Shown here one piece after another: positions 1 to 5,197 of a stretch of 5,295 bases of DNA. Within the stretch, counting starts at the first letter, position 1, and every line of letters starts with the position of its first letter. This DNA comes from Nitrospirae bacterium RBG_13_39_12 (lineage in GTDB: Bacteria; Nitrospirota; Thermodesulfovibrionia; Thermodesulfovibrionales; SM23-35): positions 11,683-16,977 of the forward strand of contig MHEF01000036.1 of assembly GCA_001805125.1 (NCBI GenBank). Direction: 5' to 3'. The notes below the pieces were generated by a model, which worked only from the letters and a program-made list of their open reading frames with translations, was not told where the DNA came from and made no database searches. The position numbers were made by a program, and so were the translations under genes.

Positions 1-121
1 CCTTGCGTAAGAGAGCTATTTCCTGTGCGATATTTCTCTTAGCTTCAGCCCTATCAAAGTAAATTCTGAACTCCTTGTCCTTTATATGCCGTTCAATATG
101 CTTATCAAGGTCACTTTTCAT
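1..121 (-). CDS. HigA-like XRE-family antitoxin, N-terminal part only (runs off left edge)
   Basis: Only the first 40 codons are in the window, read leftward from ATG at 121 and open to base 1. The peptide starts MKSDLDKHIERHIKDKEF and continues to ...IAQEIALLRK. This charged helical lead-in followed by 'A..IA..I..LRK' is typical of the stretch just before the helix-turn-helix of HigA-type antitoxins; the HTH itself would lie outside the window. The start is well supported: GGAGG lies 7 nt upstream, and the ATG overlaps the stop of the preceding toxin-like frame as ATGA. The antitoxin would normally bind the toxin and repress its own promoter. The family call rests on the N-terminal pattern and on the toxin-like fragment in front of it; it could be another XRE regulator. 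Confidence 0.66.
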   Translation of the reverse strand, partial: MKSDLDKHIERHIKDKEFRIYFDRAEAKRNIAQEIALLRK

Positions 122-225
122 TTTCTGTCCTCCGTTAATTGTTTTATTCTCTGACTTGCCGTCATTATTTCATTCACCGGTGCTTTTCCTGATGGATTCC
201 TCCAGTAATTGATTATAAATTTCAT
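118..225 (-). pseudogene. Internally deleted HigB/Gp49-like (RelE superfamily) toxin remnant, 35 codons
   Basis: A complete but tiny frame from ATG at 225 to TGA at 118-120. Residues 1-19 (MKFIINYWRNPSGKAPVNE) look like the N-terminus of Gp49/HigB-type toxins, whose usual pattern is 'YYR.P.G..PV.EF'. Residues 19-35 (EIMTASQRIKQLTEDRK) look like their C-terminus, usually 'EIE.A..RMK.Y..R'. Full toxins are about 100-120 residues, so some 70 codons of the catalytic core appear to be missing with the frame kept. The stop overlaps the antitoxin ATG by four bases, as in intact higBA operons. The transcription start predicted from the promoter falls on or next to the ATG, leaving no room for a Shine-Dalgarno site. 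Homology is judged from remembered family patterns. The fragment is unlikely to be an active RNase. Confidence 0.6.
129..133 (-). promoter_or_regulatory. Shine-Dalgarno site of the antitoxin
   Basis: GGAGG on the minus strand, 7 nt before the ATG at 121 and lying inside the last codons of the toxin-like frame. It fixes the antitoxin start and lets the antitoxin be translated independently of the remnant toxin frame. Confidence 0.75.
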
Positions 226-231
226 TGGCTT

Positions 232-260
232 ATTATACATCCATGTGGATGTTTAGTCAA
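232..260 (-). promoter_or_regulatory. Sigma70-type promoter of the toxin-antitoxin remnant
   Basis: On the minus strand TTGACT (255-260) and TATAAT (232-237) are separated by exactly 17 bases, a near-consensus housekeeping promoter. With normal spacing the transcript would start at about 225, the A of the toxin-like ATG, so the first frame would be leaderless or nearly so. No other gene lies close enough downstream to own this promoter. Confidence 0.8.
237..252 (-). promoter_or_regulatory. Palindromic operator between -35 and -10
   Basis: ACATCCACATGGATGT on the minus strand has 7-bp arms (ACATCCA / TGGATGT) around a central CA. It fills the promoter spacer and touches the first base of the -10 box, so a bound dimer would block RNA polymerase. 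Placement and symmetry fit autorepression by the XRE antitoxin downstream. The assignment to that protein is inferred from position. Confidence 0.66.
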
Positions 261-416
261 CATGAATGCTCTTTCGTCTGTGTGTGGTTTCCGCTTAAGA
301 TTACCAATTGGAGCCTGCACTTTTGGTGTGCTTTATGATGCTTAGAAGAGGAAGGAAGTGTTAGACGGGTTGGGTTCTCAAGAAAGTAATTTGTGATGCC
401 TGGCTTGTGCATTTTA
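261..416. other. Intergenic spacer between hemC and the toxin-antitoxin remnant
   Basis: No credible gene is seen on either strand; the best plus frame (262 onward) is 27 codons with no ribosome-binding site. No hairpin followed by a T-run is visible after the hemC stop on the minus strand, so heme-operon transcripts may read into the toxin-antitoxin remnant or end by a factor-dependent route. Confidence 0.5.
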
Positions 417-1442
417 CTATTTTAAATAGGCAACGTTTCTGCTCACAGCAGGAACACTCCTGCCGTATACTTCATCAAGTATTTCTCCGGCCCCCCTTGA
501 AAGAATATCTTCGGCGAGTGCTATCCCAAGGGCTTCTGCCTGCTCAGGATTGCCCTCGATATGGCCTTTTATAATCCTTTCTCCGCTTATGCTCCCAACC
601 AGGCCGTCCATAACAAGCAATGATTTATGTTTTTTTATTCCTGACTTCTGACTGATTATCCTTGAGTGAGCTGCAATAGGCACCTGGCAGCCACCTTCCA
701 AACGTTTCAAAAAAGCCCTTTCAGCTTCCACACAGACAGCTGTTTCCGGATGATTTAATGGAGCAATAAGTCTATTGGCCAATTTGTCATCAACCCTGCA
801 CTCGATACCGATAGCACCCTGACCGATTGCAGGAAGACTTATATCTACAGGCAATATTTCTGTTATCCTTCCCTCTAATCCAAGCCTTTTAACACCAGCA
901 ACAGCAAGTATAATGGCTTCAAACTGACCTTCGTCAAGCTTCCTGATTCTGGTGTCCAGGTTGCCCCTCAACTGCAGAATTTTTAAATCTGGTCTTATAT
1001 TGAGCAACTGACAGGAGCGTCTGAGACTGCTTGTGCCTAATTTTGCACCATGAGGAAGTTCATTAAATTTTCGAATTTTTATTTTCTGCTTTCTGCCTTC
1101 TGATTTCCGACTTATTATAAATGCATCCCTCGGGTCCTCCCTTTTACAGATAACCGCAAGATGAAGCCCGTCAGGAAATTCTGTTGGAACATCCTTCATG
1201 CTGTGTACGGCAATATCCACCTTGTTCTCTAAAAGAGCCTCCTCTATCTCCTTCACAAAAAGTCCCTTACCACCCACCTTTGCCAGAGGCACATCTAACA
1301 CCTTATCTCCGGTTGTCTTAATCTTGTTGAGTTCTATTTCCAAATCAGGACAAATTTTCTCAAGTTGAGATTTAACCCATTCTGCCTGCCAAAGCGCAAG
1401 TTTGCTCCCCCGCGTACCAATGGATATCTTATTCTTCTTCAT
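417..1442 (-). CDS. hemC: Hydroxymethylbilane synthase (porphobilinogen deaminase)
   Basis: Cytosolic enzyme that joins four porphobilinogen molecules into linear hydroxymethylbilane on a covalent dipyrromethane cofactor. Counting from ATG at 1442 (341 aa), it shows the N-terminal KISIGTRGSKLALWQ, 'AVHSMKDVP' with the catalytic Asp84, 'GTSSLRRSCQL' (substrate-binding Arg141/142), 'AIILAVAGVKRLG', 'SLPAIGQGAIGIECR', and 'LEGGCQVPI' with cofactor Cys252. Asp84 has the E. coli number, whereas the Arg and Cys positions are shifted by ten, which marks a 10-residue basic insertion near residues 110-124. A second insertion lies near 263-275, so the protein is longer than the usual 305-315 aa. Both inserts are built on 7-bp repeats. 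An in-frame ATG at 1463 would add MALMQKR; 1442 is preferred because it places the protein at the family start. It overlaps the hemA end by 14 nt behind a purine-rich AGAAGAGA. It is the last gene of the operon, and hemD does not follow. Confidence 0.96.
   Translation of the reverse strand: MKKNKISIGTRGSKLALWQAEWVKSQLEKICPDLEIELNKIKTTGDKVLDVPLAKVGGKGLFVKEIEEALLENKVDIAVHSMKDVPTEFPDGLHLAVICKREDPRDAFIISRKSEGRKQKIKIRKFNELPHGAKLGTSSLRRSCQLLNIRPDLKILQLRGNLDTRIRKLDEGQFEAIILAVAGVKRLGLEGRITEILPVDISLPAIGQGAIGIECRVDDKLANRLIAPLNHPETAVCVEAERAFLKRLEGGCQVPIAAHSRIISQKSGIKKHKSLLVMDGLVGSISGERIIKGHIEGNPEQAEALGIALAEDILSRGAGEILDEVYGRSVPAVSRNVAYLK
638..655 (-). repeat. Degenerate 7-bp repeat inside hemC, second copy
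   Basis: On the plus strand the units TTCCTGA and CTTCTGA are followed by CTGA, that is about 2.5 heptamers. They encode part of IISQKSG, in the insertion after the cofactor cysteine loop of HemC. Flanking bases (TTTTTATT on one side, ATTAT on the other) match those around the copy at 1083-1110, and both are read in the same frame. Confidence 0.6.
1083..1110 (-). repeat. Degenerate 7-bp tandem repeat inside hemC, first copy
   Basis: On the plus strand four heptamers stand in register: TTTCTGC, TTTCTGC, CTTCTGA, TTTCCGA. They encode SRKSEGRKQK-type sequence within a loop where E. coli HemC is ten residues shorter. The period of 7 with third-position noise indicates an old tandem expansion that has been accommodated in frame (28 bp plus flanks). 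Confidence 0.65.
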
Positions 1443-2706
1443 TCTCTTCTGCATCAATGCCATAGAGTCGCTTTATGGTAGCTATCATAATATCTCTGTC
1501 TTCAGAATCTTCTTTCAGTGCAACTGTGGGAGGATGTATGAGTTTGTTTATAATTGCTGTGGCCATGTATTCTATAGCCTTTTTCTCCTTCTCTCCGATT
1601 TCAGGCATTTTATTTAAAAGCTTATCGAGTTCTTCTTTTTTAATTTCCTCTGCCCTTTCCCTGAGGGCAACAATTGTTGGCACAGAATCAAGTGAGGACT
1701 GCCATTTAAGAAAAGTTTCAATTTCTTCTTCGACTATCTTTTCAGCCTTCTCTGCTTCTTTCTGTCTTTCAAATATATTCCCATTAACTACACCCTGGAG
1801 GTCGTCAATATTATATAGATATACGTTGTCTATCTCATTAATTTCAGGGTCTATGTTTCTCGGAACAGATATATCAATAATGAAAACCTGTTTCTGTTTC
1901 CTGTCCTTCATTACTCTTTGCATCTGGTTTTTTTTCAATATATAATCCTGCGCACCGGTCGAACAAATAACGATATCAGAACGTACTATTTCCTGGATAA
2001 ACTCATCAAATTTTACAGGTTGTCCGTTGAATTCCTTTGCAAGATCACAGGCACGTTCATATGTCCTGTTAGAAACCAGGACCTCTTTAACACCTGTGCT
2101 AATTAGGTGCTTTGCAGCAAGTTCAGCCATTTCACCCGCACCTAAAAGCATGAACACTCTTGTTGAGAGATCAGTAAATATCTTTTTGGCAAGTTCAACA
2201 GCTGCGAAGCTTATTGATACAGCATTTTCAGCTATCTTTGTCTCTGTCCTGACCCTCTTGGCAACAGATATAGCCTTTTTTATTAGCTTGTTTAAAAGAA
2301 TTCCCGTGGTTTTTTTTTCGAGGGCAAACTCAAACGCATCTTTAATCTGCCCGAGAATCTGGGGTTCACCTATTACCATTGAGTCAAGGCTTGACGCAAC
2401 TCTGAATATATGTTTTAACGCCTTGGTATCATCATATATATACAGCGAATTATCAAGGGCACCTCTATTTAGACTGTGGAATTCTGATAGAAATGCTTTA
2501 ATGGACTCAGATGCTTTTCCGATATCTCTGACATTCGCATAAAGTTCTACCCTGTTACATGTAGAAAGTATTATTGCCTCGTATACTTCAGGTAATTCTT
2601 TAAATTTTAAAAGACCCTCTTCAAGCTTCGGGCCATTAAATGCCAGTTTTTCCCTTACATCAAGATCAGCAATCTTATGATTGAGCCCTACAACTAAGAC
2701 CTTCAT
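1429..2706 (-). CDS. hemA: Glutamyl-tRNA reductase
   Basis: NADPH-dependent enzyme that reduces glutamyl-tRNA(Glu) to glutamate-1-semialdehyde, the first committed step of C5 tetrapyrrole synthesis. The 425 aa are full length for the family. It begins MKVLVVGLNHK and carries 'ILSTCNRVELY' with the nucleophile Cys50, His99 in 'ALKHIFRVASSLDSMVIGE', 'EPQILGQIKDAF', a Rossmann NADPH site 'LLGAGEMAELA' (188-197), 'VSNRT' (211-215) and 'IIDISVPRNIDP' (276-287). A long charged spinal helix follows (about 310-335) and then the C-terminal dimerisation region (about 340-415). The tail is acidic (ENEEE). ATG at 2706 overlaps the ccsB stop as ATGA; no good Shine-Dalgarno site is seen, so coupled re-initiation is likely. 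A run of nine A in the coding strand (plus-strand 2310-2318) lies at codons 130-133. GluTR stability is heme-regulated in several bacteria; nothing in the sequence proves this here. Confidence 0.97.
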   Translation of the reverse strand: MKVLVVGLNHKIADLDVREKLAFNGPKLEEGLLKFKELPEVYEAIILSTCNRVELYANVRDIGKASESIKAFLSEFHSLNRGALDNSLYIYDDTKALKHIFRVASSLDSMVIGEPQILGQIKDAFEFALEKKTTGILLNKLIKKAISVAKRVRTETKIAENAVSISFAAVELAKKIFTDLSTRVFMLLGAGEMAELAAKHLISTGVKEVLVSNRTYERACDLAKEFNGQPVKFDEFIQEIVRSDIVICSTGAQDYILKKNQMQRVMKDRKQKQVFIIDISVPRNIDPEINEIDNVYLYNIDDLQGVVNGNIFERQKEAEKAEKIVEEEIETFLKWQSSLDSVPTIVALRERAEEIKKEELDKLLNKMPEIGEKEKKAIEYMATAIINKLIHPPTVALKEDSEDRDIMIATIKRLYGIDAEENEEE

Positions 2707-3521
2707 ATGAAAACGTGATAACCTTTCCCGAGCAATTTAATGCCAAAAAAGGCAATAAGAATAGTTAGAAACCCAATTATAGATAATAATGCGGCTTTCT
2801 TTCCCCTCCATCCTGCTGTGAGTCGGGCGTGAAGAATAATGGCATATATAAACCATGTTACAAGAGCCAAAACCTCCCTTGGGTCCCAACTCCAGTAACG
2901 TCCCAGAGCACTTTCTGCCCATAAAGCACCTGTTATTATTGCGAGCGTAAGAAGCGGGAATCCGAAAGTTATCAGCCTGTAATTTATTTCGTCCAGTGTC
3001 TGCAAGCTGGGTAACCGATCGAATAATCCACGCAGATGTTTTTTTGACTTAACATAGTGCTCCTGAACGATGTACATGAACCCTATTCCAAATGCCAGTG
3101 CAAAAGCAGCGTTACCAAGAAATGCAAGGACTGTATGTATACCAAGCCAGTAACTCTGCAGCATGGGAGTTAGAGGCTTTATCTCCCGGGGCATTAGTGA
3201 AGATGAAAGCATCAGAATAAATACAACAGGCATGATGAAAGAGGAGATAAGGAGTATCCTGTATCTGAACTCCAAAATGAAAAAGATAAAGACTATGCAC
3301 CAGGAAAAAAAAGATGTTGCCTCATGTGCATTAGTAATAGGGATGTGACCTGCTGAAATGTAACGATAGACTATACTTACTGTGTGAATGGCAAACCCAA
3401 TGCCGGCCAATGAAATCATAATTCTTGACGTGATTTTTGTTTCTTTGAAAAGCTCTATAACACTGACAATGGTTGCTGCGAAATAAAAGGTTAAAGCGAA
3501 TTCAAATAATAACACACCCAT
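2703..3521 (-). CDS. ccsB: CcsA/CcsB/HemX-family membrane protein with WWD heme-handling motif
   Basis: A polytopic inner-membrane protein with about eight hydrophobic helices over 272 aa from ATG at 3521. It contains the tryptophan-rich signature 'GRYWSWDPREVLALVTW' (about 207-223), typical of the WWD domain that presents heme in System II cytochrome c assembly, followed by 'YAIILHARLTAGWRG'. Histidines in membrane-edge contexts include those in 'AIHTVSIVYRY', 'GIHTVLAF' and 'ILHARL', the type that ligates heme in CcsA. In System II it would work with ResB/Ccs1, which is not in the window. In Bacillus-type hem operons a related protein, HemX, sits beside hemA and affects GluTR level, so this could be either; the intact WWD motif favours a heme transporter or assembly role. 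A GTG at 3530 would add three residues, but ATG at 3521 forms a TGATG junction with the preceding gene. Confidence 0.87.
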   Translation of the reverse strand: MGVLLFEFALTFYFAATIVSVIELFKETKITSRIMISLAGIGFAIHTVSIVYRYISAGHIPITNAHEATSFFSWCIVFIFFILEFRYRILLISSFIMPVVFILMLSSSLMPREIKPLTPMLQSYWLGIHTVLAFLGNAAFALAFGIGFMYIVQEHYVKSKKHLRGLFDRLPSLQTLDEINYRLITFGFPLLTLAIITGALWAESALGRYWSWDPREVLALVTWFIYAIILHARLTAGWRGKKAALLSIIGFLTILIAFFGIKLLGKGYHVFI

Positions 3522-3691
3522 CAGAAGCACCCGAGTTCACAGTTTGTAATCTTTATATCAAGTTCATCGGCTATTTTCCCTATCTCCCTATAAGAAATAG
3601 AGAGTTCTTTTGCAATCTTTCTTGCAAGGGGACATGGAAGCTTTCCATTAATTGCTTTTTTCTTAATCTCTTCTTTTACTTTATCTTTCAT
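3521..3691 (-). CDS. Small conserved HTH-like protein with CELGCF C-terminus, function unknown
   Basis: A 56-residue protein, first gene of the heme operon. A basic N-terminal helix (MKDKVKEEIKKKA) is followed by 'GKLPCPLARKIAKELSISYREIGKIADELDIKI', which reads as a helix-turn-helix-like pair of helices, and then the ending NCELGCF. Cysteines are at 20, 51 and 55, giving a terminal C-x3-C and a Cys-Pro dipeptide at 20-21. I recall small bacterial proteins with the pattern 'G.i.C..A.kiA.el.v....G...DelgIKI..C.LGCF', usually annotated hypothetical, but cannot name a studied member. A TTG at 3709 could extend it by six residues; however, that codon overlaps the likely -10 box, so ATG at 3691 is chosen. 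The stop TGA shares its A with the ccsB ATG. A DNA-binding redox, metal or heme sensor is an inference from shape and context only. Confidence 0.78.
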   Translation of the reverse strand: MKDKVKEEIKKKAINGKLPCPLARKIAKELSISYREIGKIADELDIKITNCELGCF

Positions 3692-3707
3692 TTCAGTAAT
3701 CCATACC

Positions 3708-3735
3708 AATATAACTTGATAAATTCAAATATCAA
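3708..3735 (-). promoter_or_regulatory. Likely promoter of the heme operon
   Basis: On the minus strand TTGATA (3730-3735) and TATATT (3708-3713) are separated by 16 bases. The expected start, about 3701, leaves a leader of roughly 10 nt before ATG 3691, with only GGA as a weak ribosome-binding hint. No other promoter-like pair of this quality is seen nearer the operon. Confidence 0.5.
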
Positions 3736-3736
3736 G
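3715..3736. promoter_or_regulatory. Inverted repeat within the heme-operon promoter
   Basis: CTTGATA and TATCAAG form perfect 7-bp arms around 8 bases and overlap the -35 box and spacer, a repressor-like position. The half-sites resemble FNR/CRP-type TTGAT...ATCAA, but the gap between them is 10 instead of the standard 4, so this is not a canonical FNR box. A dimeric regulator is plausible; its identity is unknown. Confidence 0.45.
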
Positions 3737-3763
3737 GTCAGACACAATTTGCGGGCAATCTTA

Positions 3764-3786
3764 AATTTTCTGATCCTCAGAAAATT
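3764..3786. repeat. Perfect 10-bp stem hairpin (AATTTTCTGA / TCAGAAAATT, 3-nt loop)
   Basis: The arms are exact reverse complements separated by TCC. It lies 28 bp upstream of the heme promoter -35 box and directly abuts the end of a start-less minus frame (TAG at 3787-3789). It could be a regulator-binding palindrome or a weak terminator; the stem is AT-rich with no distinct T-run on either side, which argues against an efficient intrinsic terminator. Confidence 0.55.
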
Positions 3787-4020
3787 CTAAATGGGATCAT
3801 ATTGAAAAATAATTACCATATTTATAACACTTAAGGCTCTTCCTTTACGTCTTTCCAACCCTTTCTTACTAAATTTTACAACACAAGTTTTAAAAAACTC
3901 AATTAAACCTGTTGTTTCTCCCAACAATATACAGATATGCTCTATAATATTACTATTATGATTTTTTGAATATCACATTTTTATGAGAAGCTACTTAACA
4001 CAAATCCCTTATGGAATCAA

Positions 4021-4048
4021 TTCTTTAACTATCATTCTTTAACTATCA
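4021..4048. repeat. Exact 14-bp tandem duplication (TTCTTTAACTATCA x2)
   Basis: Two identical adjacent copies, 4021-4034 and 4035-4048, in noncoding DNA. The exact identity suggests a recent slippage duplication. No function is evident. Confidence 0.85.
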
Positions 4049-4220
4049 ACTGGTTTATTTGTTAACCTTCATATATAATTCAACCTTAAAATAATACTTT
4101 ATACCCCAAAGATTAATATAATTAAGAAGCGGTGCCAGATACTGATAAAACCATTAATAATTTGTTTAAAACCCTTATATGCCTTTAAAAGCAATAATAA
4201 ATGCCGTAAAAGATTATCTT

Positions 4221-4224
4221 AGGG
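4221..4224 (+). promoter_or_regulatory. Shine-Dalgarno site of the nitroreductase-like gene
   Basis: AGGG stands 6 nt before the ATG at 4231 and fixes the start; no upstream in-frame start is available. Confidence 0.6.
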
Positions 4225-4230
4225 ATTCAA

Positions 4231-5034
4231 ATGGATATACCTTTTTCCAGATGGTATGAAACTATAACGATTCGGAGGTCCAGGCGCTTATTTATCTCGG
4301 AGCCAGTTCCTGAAAACCTGCTTGAAAGACTCAATACAGTTTGCAATCAATTCAGGCCTTTCACAGAAGCACGAGCTGTCATGGTTACCCACTCAGCCAA
4401 CAAGGTCTTTAAAGGCATTACTGCTAATTACGGCAAAATCAAAGGCGCCCCTGCTTTAATTGCCTTTATAGGAAATATCAGAGATTCGCATATCTATGAA
4501 AAAGTGGGCTATTTAGGAGAGGGCATTGTTCTTGAGGCCACAGCTCTTAACCTCGGCACTTGTTGGGTAGGGGTTCTTTTCAGACCAGATGTAGCTGCCT
4601 CTCTTATAAAAATCAAAGAGGGTGAAAAGGTTTTTGCAGTAACGCCTATAGGGTATGTTAAGAAAGAATGGTCAATGGAAGAGAAAATTATGACAGGTTT
4701 TGGATGGACGCATAAGCGCAAATCCCTTGATGAACTTGTAACAGGAATTGACAAGGTAAAGTGGCCTTTGTGGATTAAGACAGCTCTCGAAGCAGCGAGG
4801 ATAGCCCCCTCAGCGGTTAATCGTCAACCCTGGCGTTTTAAGGTCGAGCCTGACAACATTACTGTCTCACTCGATAATCCAAAAGATACATTCAATATTC
4901 CCAAACAACTGGATTGCGGCATAGCAATGCTTCATATTGAAGTGGCTTCACTGTATTGTGGGGTGACAGGAGAGTGGGAATTTCTAAAACTTCCCGAGGT
5001 AGCCCGTTTCAAAGTCACTTGGTCTGATAAATAA
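4231..5034 (+). CDS. TM1586-type nitroreductase family protein (FMN-binding fold)
   Basis: A 267-aa protein resembling the TM1586 branch of the nitroreductase superfamily, in which two half-repeats build the FMN-binding fold in a single chain. Visible marks are the N-terminal 'TIRRSRRLF' (13-21), an arginine-rich phosphate-binding opening; 'GEGIVLEATALNLGTCWVG' (96-114), the central helix of nitroreductases; 'IAPSAVNRQPWRF' (191-203), the classic S.vN.QPW FMN loop; and 'LDCGIAMLHIEVAS' (227-240), a second helix of similar design. No signal peptide or membrane segment is seen, so it is probably cytosolic. The length is close to that expected for the TM1586 branch and exceeds that of single-domain nitroreductases. 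The physiological substrate cannot be told; such flavoproteins use reduced nicotinamide or act as flavin-binding proteins. It is transcribed away from the heme operon and appears monocistronic. Confidence 0.85.
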   Translation: MDIPFSRWYETITIRRSRRLFISEPVPENLLERLNTVCNQFRPFTEARAVMVTHSANKVFKGITANYGKIKGAPALIAFIGNIRDSHIYEKVGYLGEGIVLEATALNLGTCWVGVLFRPDVAASLIKIKEGEKVFAVTPIGYVKKEWSMEEKIMTGFGWTHKRKSLDELVTGIDKVKWPLWIKTALEAARIAPSAVNRQPWRFKVEPDNITVSLDNPKDTFNIPKQLDCGIAMLHIEVASLYCGVTGEWEFLKLPEVARFKVTWSDK

Positions 5035-5082
5035 TTTTATAAAGTCTATCGTTATTCTAATTAACCCAACAAATGCAACTCA

Positions 5083-5104
5083 TGGTAGGCATATGTGACT
5101 ACCA
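5083..5104. repeat. Short inverted repeat downstream of the nitroreductase gene
   Basis: TGGTAG and CTACCA form 6-bp arms around a 10-base loop containing CATATG. There is no T-run after it, so a terminator role is weak. It may be chance or a small operator for whatever lies downstream. Confidence 0.3.
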
Positions 5105-5197
5105 GCTTTAAAATCTAACCGCATTTTTCGGGTTAAGTATGCTCAATTTTCTGTCGGATATTTTTTATTCTTGAAACACCGAAGAAGGTAGAGAGTG

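Larger units (their letters stand above)
3787..4230. other. AT-rich intergenic region between the divergent heme operon and nitroreductase gene
   Basis: No gene can be supported. The stretch contains a start-less open frame on the minus strand (3787-3972), an exact 14-bp tandem duplication, and a TATAAT (4074-4079) without a good -35 that might contribute to plus-strand transcription toward 4231. Its base composition is clearly more AT-rich than the flanking genes. It may hold the nitroreductase promoter, upstream regulatory sites, or decayed sequence. Confidence 0.5.

Noticed and set aside
1885..1912. CTGTTTCTGTTTCCTGTCC in hemA as another copy of the hemC repeat
   Set aside because: The spacing is 6 and not 7, and the encoded residues align with normal GluTR sequence without an insertion.
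1475..1945. Long plus-strand open frames opposite hemA (for example 156 and 171 codons)
   Set aside because: They are antisense to a full-length, motif-complete hemA, have low-complexity Ser/Leu/Ile-rich translations and no ribosome-binding sites.
3692..3709. TTG start at 3709 extending the small protein by six residues
   Set aside because: The TTG lies in the likely -10 box, upstream of the expected transcript start, and has no Shine-Dalgarno site; ATG 3691 fits the family start better.
3473..3790. A 105-codon plus-strand frame overlapping the start of the heme operon
   Set aside because: It is antisense to the small cysteine protein and its promoter; the translation is Phe/Asn/Ile-rich AT-biased sequence without recognisable motifs.
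4179..4259. A 26-codon plus frame (MPLKAIINAVKDYLRDS...) overlapping the nitroreductase start
   Set aside because: No ribosome-binding site and too short to distinguish from chance; the AGGG serves the ATG at 4231.
5111..5135. Hairpin TAACC...GGTTA as a terminator of the nitroreductase gene
   Set aside because: The stem is only five pairs with a 10-base loop and no T-run follows.
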